Assembly (NCBI GenBank): GCA_014379585.1
Contig: JACMLN010000030.1
Location: 1-47,516, forward strand
Origin: Gloeobacterales cyanobacterium ES-bin-313
Lineage (GTDB): Bacteria; Cyanobacteriota; Cyanobacteriia; Gloeobacterales; Gloeobacteraceae
Length of the DNA stretch: 47,516 nt
Direction: 5' to 3'
The position numbers were made by a program, and so were the translations under genes. The stretch's first letter is position 1; each line of letters starts with the position of its first letter. Below are positions 27,457-35,251 of the stretch, one piece after another. The notes under the pieces are model-generated. The model was given only the letters and a program-made list of their open reading frames with translations. It searched no databases and was not told where the DNA came from.

Positions 27457-28011
27457 CTAGAGCAAACTTTGGCTAAAATCTCTGGCCCATTTTTGAGCAA
27501 AAGACTCCTCGATCGCCCGGTGCATAACCTGGGCGGTGTAAACGTGGTAGAAGAGCGGCCCGCAAAATGCAACAGCGAGATACTGAGGATTGTCGGCGCG
27601 GATGCGCCCGACTGCCATCTCTCGCTGGAAGTACAGGACTTGCAGTTCGCTCGTTTTCTGGGGGCCTGTGCAGCAAGCGTTGGGCTTGAGTACCCGCAGC
27701 AAAAGCGCATGAAGGTTGTGCTCGTAGTAGCGCACGGTGAAAAGCGCGGCTTCTTCGAGCAATTCGCCAACACTACCCTTGCCGATCCGCTTGCTGAGGT
27801 TCAGCCAGAATTCCTGGGGATCCAGGTTCTCCGTCATGCAGGCCCTCAACAGTTCCTCCTTGCTAGTGAAGAACTTGTAGATCGATGCCTCAGAAATGCC
27901 CGCTTGTTGGGCAATCTGGGAAATCGTGATCGCCTCGACGCCTCGCGTCGAGAGCAAAATCAGAGCCGACTGCACGATCTGTTCCGGCTGGATGCCTGGA
28001 CGACGACCCAT
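27457..28011 (-). CDS. TetR/AcrR family transcriptional regulator
   Basis: A 184-aa repressor-type protein. The N-terminal helix-turn-helix (about 8-55) reads IVQSALILLSTRGVEAITIS then IAQQAGISEASIYKFFTSKE, a textbook TetR signature. The helical C-terminal ligand and dimer domain is variable, with CC at about 113-114 that could sense thiols or metals, though this is speculative. A near-perfect palindrome lies three bases upstream of the start codon, which suggests that the protein represses its own gene and the clpC-type gene 21 bp downstream. Confidence 0.92.
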   Translation of the reverse strand: MGRRPGIQPEQIVQSALILLSTRGVEAITISQIAQQAGISEASIYKFFTSKEELLRACMTENLDPQEFWLNLSKRIGKGSVGELLEEAALFTVRYYEHNLHALLLRVLKPNACCTGPQKTSELQVLYFQREMAVGRIRADNPQYLAVAFCGPLFYHVYTAQVMHRAIEESFAQKWARDFSQSLL

Positions 28012-28014
28012 GAG

Positions 28015-28044
28015 TAAATAAGTGAGTGTTTACTTACTTATTTA
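28015..28044. promoter_or_regulatory. Operator-like palindrome in front of the TetR gene
   Basis: The segment starts TAAATAAGTGAGT and ends ACTTACTTATTTA. The two arms agree at all but one position over the outer 13 bases, with a four-base centre. It ends three bases from the TetR start codon and would overlap its ribosome site. TetR proteins usually bind palindromes of this size next to their own gene. Confidence 0.7.
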
Positions 28045-28065
28045 TAGCCAAGGGTCCGTGTAGTG

Positions 28066-28797
28066 TCAAGTGCGGTGCACCATGGTCGCCCGTGCCTGGG
28101 CAAGGGGTTTGATCACGATCTGGTCAATGTTGACGTGGGCGGGACGGGTGACAGCCCAGACGACGGTATCAGCAATGTCTTCGGCACTCAGAGGTTGCAT
28201 TCCGGCGTAGACTTTTTTGGCTTTTTCGGTGTCCCCATCGAAGCGCACCAGACTAAACTCGGTTTCCACTAAGCCCGGATCGATCTCGGTGACGCGGATC
28301 GGCTTACCAAACCACTCAAGCCGCATGGTGTCGTTGACAGCGCGGACTGCATGTTTAGCAGCGGTGTAACCTGCGCCACCGGGGTAGGTTTCCAGACCAG
28401 CGATACTGCCAATATTGACAACATGGCCATTCCCAGAGGCTTCTAGTCGGGGGAAGAGATACTTTGTGACGCGAGCTAGCCCTAAAACATTGGTTTGATA
28501 CATGGACAACCAATGATCTTCGTCGAGTTCTGTAATCGGTTCTAGGCCGAAGGCACCACCGGCATTGTTGACCAATACATGCACTTGCTCAGGCAATTGG
28601 GCGACAAAAGTGGTGACACTAATGGGATCTGTGACATCGAGGGGGTGGGCGGTGCCTGAAATCTCAGCGGCCAGACTTTCGAGGCGATCCAAGCGGCGGG
28701 CACCGAGAAAAACTTTGAAGCCTACGGTGGCGAGTTGTCTGGCTGTGGCTGCTCCGATTCCTGAAGATGCTCCAGTCACTACGGCGATCTTCTGCAT
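28066..28797 (-). CDS. Short-chain dehydrogenase/reductase (YdfG-like)
   Basis: A 243-aa classical SDR. The NAD(P)-binding TGASSGIG is at the N-terminus, NNAG follows in VHVLVNNAGGAFG, and the active site has the serine in VVNIGSIAGLE with YTAAK as YxxxK. The sequence pattern is nearest to YdfG-type 3-hydroxy acid dehydrogenases, which oxidise serine and other 3-hydroxy acids, but the substrate cannot be read. An arginine after the first strand (GARRLDRLE) favours NADP. The ATG at 28797 has GAGG at the right distance; an upstream TTG is less likely. It begins just after the mreD stop and is the last gene before the TetR unit. Confidence 0.88.
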   Translation of the reverse strand: MQKIAVVTGASSGIGAATARQLATVGFKVFLGARRLDRLESLAAEISGTAHPLDVTDPISVTTFVAQLPEQVHVLVNNAGGAFGLEPITELDEDHWLSMYQTNVLGLARVTKYLFPRLEASGNGHVVNIGSIAGLETYPGGAGYTAAKHAVRAVNDTMRLEWFGKPIRVTEIDPGLVETEFSLVRFDGDTEKAKKVYAGMQPLSAEDIADTVVWAVTRPAHVNIDQIVIKPLAQARATMVHRT

Positions 28798-28811
28798 CTT
28801 GATCCTCAAAG

Positions 28812-29330
28812 TTACGAAGTCTCAGTATGCCACCACCATCGCAGTGGCAAGTAGACCAGGGGTGCCCAAAGACTGCTGATCAAAGCAGAACCGAGAGCGG
28901 CCCACTGATGATGAGACCAGACATTGGCAATGGGGAGATTGCCCAAAAACGAGTATTGAACGGCGAGACAAGTTTCGGCAAGCACCGCCATGGCAAAGGT
29001 AATCACCGCCATAGAAATAAAATCTTCTTGGATGTAGCGCTGTTTTTCGAGGCGCGCCGTCAAGATGCCAACTAGAGCAAGTCCCAGGGCGTGACTAGGT
29101 CGCGTCGCGGTCAAACCGTCCTGTGCCCAACCGAGAGCCAGTCCGGCGATTGCTGCTTGGAGGGGGGAGCGGCGTACACTCCAACAGACGATCCAGATCA
29201 ACGGCCAGTCAGCACTGGCTCCAGCAATTTCCCAAGCGGGAACGGGCACTAGGAGCGCAACCAAGCTAAGAATTGCGGTTGTAAACGTCCCGAACCAATT
29301 AAGGAGTTGACGCCCCAGGGAGAACGGCAT
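28812..29330 (-). CDS. mreD: Rod shape-determining protein MreD
   Basis: MreD is the polytopic membrane partner of MreC in the cell-wall elongation complex. The 172-aa product has about five predicted membrane segments, with SADWPLIWIVCWSVRRSPLQ typical of cyanobacterial MreD. The ATG at 29330 is the plausible start, so the gene overlaps the end of mreC by 32 bp, which implies coupled translation. MreD diverges fast and its identification leans on position after mreB and mreC. Confidence 0.88.
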   Translation of the reverse strand: MPFSLGRQLLNWFGTFTTAILSLVALLVPVPAWEIAGASADWPLIWIVCWSVRRSPLQAAIAGLALGWAQDGLTATRPSHALGLALVGILTARLEKQRYIQEDFISMAVITFAMAVLAETCLAVQYSFLGNLPIANVWSHHQWAALGSALISSLWAPLVYLPLRWWWHTETS

Positions 29331-30069
29331 CTTGACGAACCTCTGGATAGATCTTGACAACTTCGAGATGACCCAAGGGTGCCCCAAATACGATGTCACC
29401 TTGGGGAGCTGCCTTTTTGCGGTCGTAGTGAACGACTTTGCCGATGGGCAGTCCCGCAGGGAAACGCGAGGAAAGCCCTGAGGTTACCAAGAGATCGCCT
29501 GGTTTCGCTGGGGTGGCTTCAAAAAATTCGGCGGTTGCCTTCTCCCGGCGGCGACCTTGGAGGATGCCCATGACCCGTGTGCGGATCACCATGACACCAA
29601 CTTGAGAGGTCGGGTCACTGAGCAACAAAATCCGGCTTGCATGGTCAGAAACTTGTTTCACTTGGCCGACTAAACCACCGACACCCATGACTGCTGCTCC
29701 CGAATGCACGCCATCGAGACTGCCACGATCGACAACAATTTCTTGCCACCAATGATCGCCGCTACGACCAATCACCTGCGCAGTAATCAGATTCTTGCCT
29801 AAAGTATCGTCTAGCTTGAGCAAAGTCCGCAGTTGGCGGTTTTCCTGCTCAAGGGTGGCAAGTTGCGCTTGGACTTCGGCAGATTGCACTGTCGCAATTT
29901 CTTGGGGGGATGGCCCAACGGCAATAAAGGGGGTCGCCAGACCTGCAAAGACTTCTGTAATCAAGGCACCTTGACTCTGGCGCAGCCACCAGCCCATTCC
30001 GAGGGCAACAACCCCTGCCAAGGTCAGCAAGCCTGCCCGAAACCACCATCTTCTGAGCTGATCAACCAT
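29299..30069 (-). CDS. mreC: Rod shape-determining protein MreC
   Basis: MreC is a periplasmic scaffold that activates the elongation synthases. The 256-aa product has one N-terminal membrane segment (about 11-30), a coiled coil (QAQLATLEQENRQLRTLLKL) and the beta-domain with QIVGRSGD-like AQVIGRSGDHWWQ and GDLLVTSGLSSRFPAGLPIG. The ATG at 30069 overlaps the mreB stop by eight bases, which ties the genes into one transcript; an upstream frame to 30096 would run into mreB. Confidence 0.94.
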   Translation of the reverse strand: MVDQLRRWWFRAGLLTLAGVVALGMGWWLRQSQGALITEVFAGLATPFIAVGPSPQEIATVQSAEVQAQLATLEQENRQLRTLLKLDDTLGKNLITAQVIGRSGDHWWQEIVVDRGSLDGVHSGAAVMGVGGLVGQVKQVSDHASRILLLSDPTSQVGVMVIRTRVMGILQGRRREKATAEFFEATPAKPGDLLVTSGLSSRFPAGLPIGKVVHYDRKKAAPQGDIVFGAPLGHLEVVKIYPEVRQDAVLPGASTP

Positions 30070-31111
30070 TTGTATCCGTTGGGCGTTCGAGGCCACTACT
30101 GAGGGTGCGCTCGAAACGCTTGTACTCCTCTAAGACTTTACCAATCCCGTGGGCTACACAGCGCAACGGATCTTCAGCAATGTGGGCAGCGATGCCTGTT
30201 TCATGGGTGATGAGGGCATCGATTCCAGGGAGCAGTGCACCCCCCCCAGTCAGGACGATCCCGCGATCGGCAATGTCCGCAGCCAATTCCGGTGGTGTAC
30301 GCTCCAAAATGCGCTTGATCGACTCGACAATCACGCCTAATGGCTCGCTCATACTTTCGCGGACTTCTTCTGCGCGAACCGATAAAACTCGAGGCAAACC
30401 CGAAAGCAGATGGCGGCCCCGCACTTCTTGTTTGTTCAGCGTCAGGCGCGTTGGGAACGCCGACCCGATCTGAATTTTCAATTGCTCTGCTGAATGCTCG
30501 CCAATAATAAGATTGTGTACTTTTTTCATGTAAGCGCTGATCGCTTCATTTAGCTCGTCTCCGGCTGTGCGCACTGTTTCGGCGACGACGATACCACGCA
30601 AAGCAAGAACAGCAATTTCGGTGGTTCCGCCACCAATGTCGATCACCATGCTCCCAGTTGGTTCTGTAACAGGCAGTCCAGCACCAATGGCTGCAGCAAT
30701 CGGTTCTTCGATCAGGCGTACTTCACGGGCACCAGCACGGCTTGCGGCCTCCATGACTGCTCGACGTTCAATATTCGTGACACCACTCGGAATACTGATC
30801 ACGATCAAGGGTGAGACCAAATACTTACCACCGTGACCTTGCTGAATAAAGTGCTTCAGCATGAGTTCAGCAATCTCAAAATCGGCAATCACGCCATCGC
30901 GCAGGGGACGAATCGCGTGAATCGATTGCGGGGTACGCCCAATCATTTGCCGCGCTGCTTCACCAAAAGCAAGCGGTTGTCGCGTTTGCTGGTCTACTGC
31001 CACAACCGAAGGCTCCGCAAGAACCACGCCCCGGCTAGCCACGTAGATAAGCGTGTTCGCCGTGCCGAGGTCGATTCCCATATCGCTGGAGAACCGACTA
31101 AATAGACCCAC
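30062..31111 (-). CDS. mreB: Rod shape-determining protein MreB
   Basis: Bacterial actin homologue of 349 aa that forms membrane filaments and guides lateral wall growth. The ATPase motifs are clear: GIDLGTANTLIYV (phosphate 1), VIDIGGGTTEIAVLAL (phosphate 2) and GIVLTGGGALLPGID (adenosine). The N-terminus MGLFSRFS is an amphipathic start typical of a membrane-binding MreB. The gene follows rodZ by about 70 bp and precedes mreC. Confidence 0.97.
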   Translation of the reverse strand: MGLFSRFSSDMGIDLGTANTLIYVASRGVVLAEPSVVAVDQQTRQPLAFGEAARQMIGRTPQSIHAIRPLRDGVIADFEIAELMLKHFIQQGHGGKYLVSPLIVISIPSGVTNIERRAVMEAASRAGAREVRLIEEPIAAAIGAGLPVTEPTGSMVIDIGGGTTEIAVLALRGIVVAETVRTAGDELNEAISAYMKKVHNLIIGEHSAEQLKIQIGSAFPTRLTLNKQEVRGRHLLSGLPRVLSVRAEEVRESMSEPLGVIVESIKRILERTPPELAADIADRGIVLTGGGALLPGIDALITHETGIAAHIAEDPLRCVAHGIGKVLEEYKRFERTLSSGLERPTDTNG

Positions 31112-31182
31112 GCTGTAACTCCCTGAAGCTGTTCGTTGGGGATCCTAACATAAGGAAGATTAGCTTCTGTGGACAAGGGTGC

Positions 31183-32007
31183 TCACTTGGCTTGGCGGAA
31201 CTCGCGCTCAACAACTTGGCCTGACTTTCCCATCTTTCCGAGGGGCTGGTTATTGAGGGTAATCATGACCCCTCCAGCGTTTCCGGTGCGTACCTTGAGT
31301 AACTGTTTGGCCTGCCAACTGTGCTTTGTCCCTTGGCGCAAATCTCCCTCAAAGGCCACTTGGCCATCCGTGGTAATGCGAACCCAAGAAGGTTCTTCGA
31401 CGTTCATATTCACTTGCAAAGGGGTTCCGGGCGGCAATGTGGTGGCAATCGCAGTGCCATTGTTGCGTAGAACGATAGTCCCTGGTGTTGAAGCTTTTGC
31501 AACAGGTACAACTGGCACTGCCGTGGTGACTGCCGGTGTAGAGGGTGTGGAGTTTTTGTTTGTGGCGATGACTGTGTTGTCAGGCTCAGAGGATCCTGTT
31601 TGGCGCTGTAGATAAGAAAGTCCGACGACACCAACAATCACCAACGCTCCATAGAATAAATACAACTGGTAGGGGCGAGGGATCAACGCTTCCTTGGAGT
31701 CCATCGATTTTGATGCCACGCGGGCTTGCGCAACTGGCGTAGGAGTGGGTGCAGGATCAGGCTGAAGATCTTTGACGAGAGATTGACCATCCAAATCGAC
31801 GAGATCCCCAAATTTGCGAATAAAAGCACGGACGTACACTGGTTCAGGGAGGTGAGCAACGTTGCCTGATTCGATCGCCACGAGGTAGCGCATCGGAATC
31901 CGAGTGGTTTCAGCAACATCCTCTAAGGAGAGACCCTTTGCTTGGCGTCCCTTCGAAAGTAAATCTCCAATGGCCTGGAGGGTACTGGGTAAATTATCAG
32001 CGGTCAT
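31183..32007 (-). CDS. rodZ: RodZ-like cell-shape protein
   Basis: RodZ links MreB filaments to the membrane. The 274-aa product has an N-terminal helix-turn-helix (about 14-75: LLSKGRQAKGLSLEDVAETT then RYLVAIESGN) used to bind MreB, a proline-rich linker, one predicted membrane segment (about 114-133) and a periplasmic domain of the DUF4115 type (about 175-265: LPPGTPLQVNMNVEEPSWVR). Its place directly before mreB supports the call. It starts two bases after the stop of the pseudouridine synthase gene. Confidence 0.9.
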   Translation of the reverse strand: MTADNLPSTLQAIGDLLSKGRQAKGLSLEDVAETTRIPMRYLVAIESGNVAHLPEPVYVRAFIRKFGDLVDLDGQSLVKDLQPDPAPTPTPVAQARVASKSMDSKEALIPRPYQLYLFYGALVIVGVVGLSYLQRQTGSSEPDNTVIATNKNSTPSTPAVTTAVPVVPVAKASTPGTIVLRNNGTAIATTLPPGTPLQVNMNVEEPSWVRITTDGQVAFEGDLRQGTKHSWQAKQLLKVRTGNAGGVMITLNNQPLGKMGKSGQVVEREFRQAK

Positions 32008-32009
32008 AA

Positions 32010-32747
32010 CTAGCTGTTCCCCGTCGCTCGCAATTGGCCTACTTCAGTATCTCGCAAAAGTCGATAACTCCCGGCTGAAAGTTTCCCTAATTCTACAGAA
32101 CCGATGGCCACCCGATGCAGTTGCTCGACTGGATAGCCGAGCAGTTGGGAAACTTTGCGAATTTGGCGGTTACGACCTTCCACAAGCGTAATCCTCAGCA
32201 GTGTGCGCTTCATTTGTCGATCAAGAATATCTACCCTAGCTGGCAGGGTCATTTTTCCTTCGAGAATCAGACCTGCCCGCCACCGATCTATGGCATCTTC
32301 GCAAATCGAACCGCTCACCCACACTTCGTAGGTTTTGGGTTGATGGTGGCGTGGGTGGGTGAGTTGGAAGGTCAGTTCGCCATCGTTCGTAATCAATAGA
32401 GCGCCTGAACTGTCGCTATCGAGGCGACCAACGGGGTGCAGGGCTTGGCCGTTACGCCATTGCTCAGGAAGTAAATCCAAAACCGTTGTGCGACCAAAAG
32501 GGTCAGAGCAGGTACTGAGAACATTGAGGGGCTTATGTAAGAGAATGTAACGCAAAGTCGGAGAATTGTGTAAAGGTTCTCCCCTGACTTCGATCGTATC
32601 TTGCTCAGGATCGACGCGGGTACCGAGTTCTTGGACAACTTGGCCGTTCACCCGCACTTGGCCTGTGCTAATCAGTGCCTCAGAGTGACGGCGCGAAGCA
32701 ATGCCGCGTTCAGCTAGGAGTTTTTGAAGACGGATAGGTGGTGCCAT
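32010..32747 (-). CDS. Ribosomal pseudouridine synthase, RsuA/RluB family
   Basis: A 245-aa pseudouridine synthase that would modify a uridine in rRNA. An S4 RNA-binding domain (about 4-60; LQKLLAERGIASRRHSEALI) is followed by the catalytic domain with the active aspartate D110 in HPVGRLDSDSSGALLITNDG and the C-terminal EGRNRQIRKVSQLLGYPV. The RluB/RsuA target (23S or 16S) cannot be told apart safely. The ATG at 32747 lies inside the preceding gene, overlapping its end by about 38 bp. Confidence 0.93.
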   Translation of the reverse strand: MAPPIRLQKLLAERGIASRRHSEALISTGQVRVNGQVVQELGTRVDPEQDTIEVRGEPLHNSPTLRYILLHKPLNVLSTCSDPFGRTTVLDLLPEQWRNGQALHPVGRLDSDSSGALLITNDGELTFQLTHPRHHQPKTYEVWVSGSICEDAIDRWRAGLILEGKMTLPARVDILDRQMKRTLLRITLVEGRNRQIRKVSQLLGYPVEQLHRVAIGSVELGKLSAGSYRLLRDTEVGQLRATGNS

Positions 32748-33192
32748 TCCCGCCACTGTTGAAAAAACCGACTTGATAACTATTTGCTTCTTCGGGAGGA
32801 GTGTGGACGAGGACACATTCGAATTCGCGGGCGAGGTTGTGTACTTCTCGCAGATCTTCTTCGGACCAGATCGTCCAGCTTCCGCGCAACTCTTCTCCAA
32901 CGCGTACTTCAACGCGGTTCCCAATGATGTACATGATCCGCTGACGTTGGGTTGCACCACGCGCCTTAGCTTCGATGACTGCCATGGGGTCGATCCCTAG
33001 GAGGCGCATGGCGACCATCAAACGTGGAAGGGCTTCAGAAACTTTTTGGCGTGCCTTATCTGGATTGCTGCGCAGCCAAGCGATTTGAGACTCCGTTACC
33101 TCTTGGTGGAGGTACTTGAGTGCCTCAAGGGGAGATTTTGTTTGGTAGTGCTGGCTACCACAAATTTCATCCAGCGCTTCCTGAAAATCCAT
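32710..33192 (-). CDS. Conserved hypothetical protein, 160 aa
   Basis: I do not recognise a named family. The N-terminal half is helical (MDFQEALDEICG, EALPRLMVAMRLLGIDPMAV). The C-terminal half has short strands (IMYIIGNRVEVRVGEELRG, FECVLVHTPPEEANSYQVGF), giving an alpha then beta design. There is no signal peptide or TM. The ATG at 33192 (MDFQEAL) is favoured over an upstream TTG. It is first in the long shape operon, and its 3' end overlaps the pseudouridine synthase start, so coupled expression is likely. Confidence 0.75.
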   Translation of the reverse strand: MDFQEALDEICGSQHYQTKSPLEALKYLHQEVTESQIAWLRSNPDKARQKVSEALPRLMVAMRLLGIDPMAVIEAKARGATQRQRIMYIIGNRVEVRVGEELRGSWTIWSEEDLREVHNLAREFECVLVHTPPEEANSYQVGFFNSGGNGTTYPSSKTPS

Positions 33193-33385
33193 AAACCCCA
33201 AACGCAATTCCTGAAAAGCAGATCAGCAGAGAATAGACCAATAGTCAACAATATAACTGCTTCCTCGCGAATATGACCAATTTCTCATCGCTCAAAAAAA
33301 TATTTCCAAACGTTAAGCAATTTGTGAGCCAGAACTTTGGAGGAAGAATACACTTAAGAGCATAATATGCAGCCGAGAGTTTCCG

Positions 33386-34162
33386 ATGATTAGAGTTTGG
33401 ATGGTGACTATCACTTTGCTTTGGAGCTTGCTGTGGGTAGCAAGCGCGAATGCGGAAGTAACTTTGCCTCAACCACCTGTTCCTGTCGTCGATCTCGGTG
33501 AACAACTTTCTGCCAAGCAAAAAGCACTGCTGACGGGCGAGATCGCCAACTTGCAAAAAGATTCAGGCTTTAAAGTTAGGGTGCTTACCCAAAAAGCAGA
33601 ATCCCCCGGGCGTGCTGTTCGGCCATACTGGGGACTGGATGAGAAATCGATCTTAGTGGTTGTCAACGTTTACGAAAATAATCCCCTCGACTTCAATATC
33701 GGCTCGGATGTCCGTCCAAAGCTTCCCCGCGTTTTTTGGCAGGAGTTACAAGGACGCTACGGGAACCAGTTTTATATTCAGGAGCATGGACGTGCCCAAT
33801 CCCTGATCGAGACTGTCAAAGCGATCGATATTTCGATCCGCCAAGGGGGCAGAGCTTCCGTTCCTGGTATCCCAGCGGAGCATTGGGCGTTTACGTTCGT
33901 TCTTTCGATCTGCGGTGGCTTGGTGGCTGGATTCGCCAGTCATGGACGGGGAGAAAATGAGGGCTTTAGTTGGCAAGGTTTGTTGATCTCTTCTCCCCTC
34001 TGGTTCATCTTGTTCGTCGCATTTGGTCTTGGACCGGTACTGACCCGCACCAACGATTTTGTCTTAATCCTTGAAAATATCGGGGGATTTTTGGCTGGGG
34101 GATTATTTGCCTACTTAATTCCTTCTCCGAAGCGCGACACCCCTGGCACGAACCCTTCTTAA
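33386..34162 (+). CDS. TPM-domain protein related to plant thylakoid lumenal 15 kDa protein
   Basis: A 258-aa exported membrane protein. A signal peptide of about 24 residues ends in SANAE. The TPM domain (about 30-150) contains GFKVRVLTQK, SILVVVNVYENNPLDFNIGS and LPRVFWQELQGRYGNQFY, which recall the plant thylakoid lumenal 15.0 kDa protein 2 more than Psb32/TLP18.3; this comparison is from memory. Three predicted membrane segments follow (about 170-190, 200-225 and 235-252), a C-terminal part that the plant protein lacks. TPM proteins in photosynthetic organisms help photosystem II repair or assembly, so a similar role is inferred. It precedes ycf34 by about 40 bp. Confidence 0.82.
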   Translation: MIRVWMVTITLLWSLLWVASANAEVTLPQPPVPVVDLGEQLSAKQKALLTGEIANLQKDSGFKVRVLTQKAESPGRAVRPYWGLDEKSILVVVNVYENNPLDFNIGSDVRPKLPRVFWQELQGRYGNQFYIQEHGRAQSLIETVKAIDISIRQGGRASVPGIPAEHWAFTFVLSICGGLVAGFASHGRGENEGFSWQGLLISSPLWFILFVAFGLGPVLTRTNDFVLILENIGGFLAGGLFAYLIPSPKRDTPGTNPS

Positions 34163-34203
34163 ATTGTTAGCTTGTTGAGTACCCGCTCTTTGAGAAAGTG
34201 CCT

Positions 34204-34446
34204 ATGTGCATCTGTATTAACTGCGCTCGGGTAGACCGCTGCTTAACCTACAACCAAGTAGAAACTGTCCACGAACAGCCTCACCTCACTTCAAATCCAG
34301 ACTTCGATCCTGTCCATCCGGTGATCAATGTCAACCTTTACGATTACGGCAAGGGCATGGAGTGGGATGTGGTAGGCTGCGATAGTTTTGTCTCTGAGCC
34401 TGGACGCTGGAGTCGTCTGCGGCCTGGAGAATTACTCCCTAACTAG
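34204..34446 (+). CDS. ycf34: Ycf34 family iron-sulfur protein
   Basis: An 80-aa protein of the Ycf34 family, found in cyanobacteria and red-lineage plastids. Cysteines C2, C4, C7 and C13 in MCICINCARVDRCLTY form the conserved N-terminal motif; the rest has INVNLYDYG, VVGCDSF and RLRPGELLPN. The Synechocystis homologue has been reported to bind an iron-sulfur cluster and to matter for photosynthetic electron supply. The ATG at 34204 gives the conserved MCIC start; a GTG two codons upstream is less likely. Its TAG stop is in the same frame as lgt and overlaps the likely lgt ribosome site. Confidence 0.93.
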   Translation: MCICINCARVDRCLTYNQVETVHEQPHLTSNPDFDPVHPVINVNLYDYGKGMEWDVVGCDSFVSEPGRWSRLRPGELLPN

Positions 34447-34455
34447 GATACGCTT

Positions 34456-35250
34456 CTGTTTGCTTCACCTGGCCCTGTGCTGCTCACCGTTGGCCCGCTG
34501 TCGATCCGCTGGTACAGCATTTTGATCTTGACGGGCATCATTTTGGCGACAGCACTCTGTCGGCGCTTAGCTCGCGAGCGCGATCTCGACCCAGAAATAT
34601 TCTCAGATCTTGTCGTCTGGCTTGTCGTTGGTGCCATCCCGATGGCAAGGGCGTACTACGTATTTTTTGAATGGCCACGCTTTTCCCAAGAACCCCTCTG
34701 GAAGATTTTTGCGATTTGGGAGGGTGGGATCGCCATTCATGGTGCGATTATTGGTGGTTTGATGGCTGGGTATTTATTTGCGCGCCGCCGCAAGTTGTCC
34801 TTTTTGACCTTAGTGGATGTTGTTGCCCCTGGACTGATTCTGGGGCAAGCGATTGGGCGGTGGGGCAATTTCTTTAACTCCGAGGCTTTTGGTGGCCCCA
34901 CAGATTTGCCTTGGAAACTGTTTATTCCGCTCGCCAATCGGCCATCAGGCATGGAGAGCGTCGCCTTTTATCACCCCACTTTTTTGTACGAATCGTTTTG
35001 GAACCTGGGTGTATTCGGCCTGTTACTGTTTGTCTTTTTTCGCTTTCGACAGCTCAAACCAGGCAGCCTATTTTGCCTCTATGCACTTACTTACAGCTTA
35101 GGCCGGATCTGGATCGAAGGTTTGCGGATGGATTCGCTGATGTTCGGCCCGCTACGGGTTGCCCAATTGATAAGTTTCTCTGGCATCCTACTCGGTCTGA
35201 TTGGATGGGCTTGGCTCAATCGTAGACGGCCCGAAAAATTACTTTCTTGA
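34456..35250 (+). CDS. lgt: Prolipoprotein diacylglyceryl transferase, probable CTG start
   Basis: Lgt moves diacylglycerol from phosphatidylglycerol to the lipobox cysteine of prolipoproteins. The product has seven predicted membrane segments, GGIAIHGAIIGG and the signature GQAIGRWGNFFNSEAFGGP. GTG at 34477 is the first standard start, but the frame is open to 34447 and encodes LLFASPGPV just before it, and an SPGP segment followed by LGPLSIRWY is the normal N-terminus of cyanobacterial Lgt. No ribosome site precedes 34477, whereas AGGA (34445-34448) lies seven bases before CTG 34456. I therefore place the start at CTG, giving 264 aa; the 257-aa form from GTG is the alternative. Confidence 0.93.
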   Translation: MFASPGPVLLTVGPLSIRWYSILILTGIILATALCRRLARERDLDPEIFSDLVVWLVVGAIPMARAYYVFFEWPRFSQEPLWKIFAIWEGGIAIHGAIIGGLMAGYLFARRRKLSFLTLVDVVAPGLILGQAIGRWGNFFNSEAFGGPTDLPWKLFIPLANRPSGMESVAFYHPTFLYESFWNLGVFGLLLFVFFRFRQLKPGSLFCLYALTYSLGRIWIEGLRMDSLMFGPLRVAQLISFSGILLGLIGWAWLNRRRPEKLLS

Positions 35251-35251
35251 C

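Noticed and set aside
27469-28017. 182-codon plus-strand frame opposite the TetR gene
   Set aside because: The minus-strand frame has a textbook TetR helix-turn-helix; the plus frame has no motif and would begin and end within the same region.
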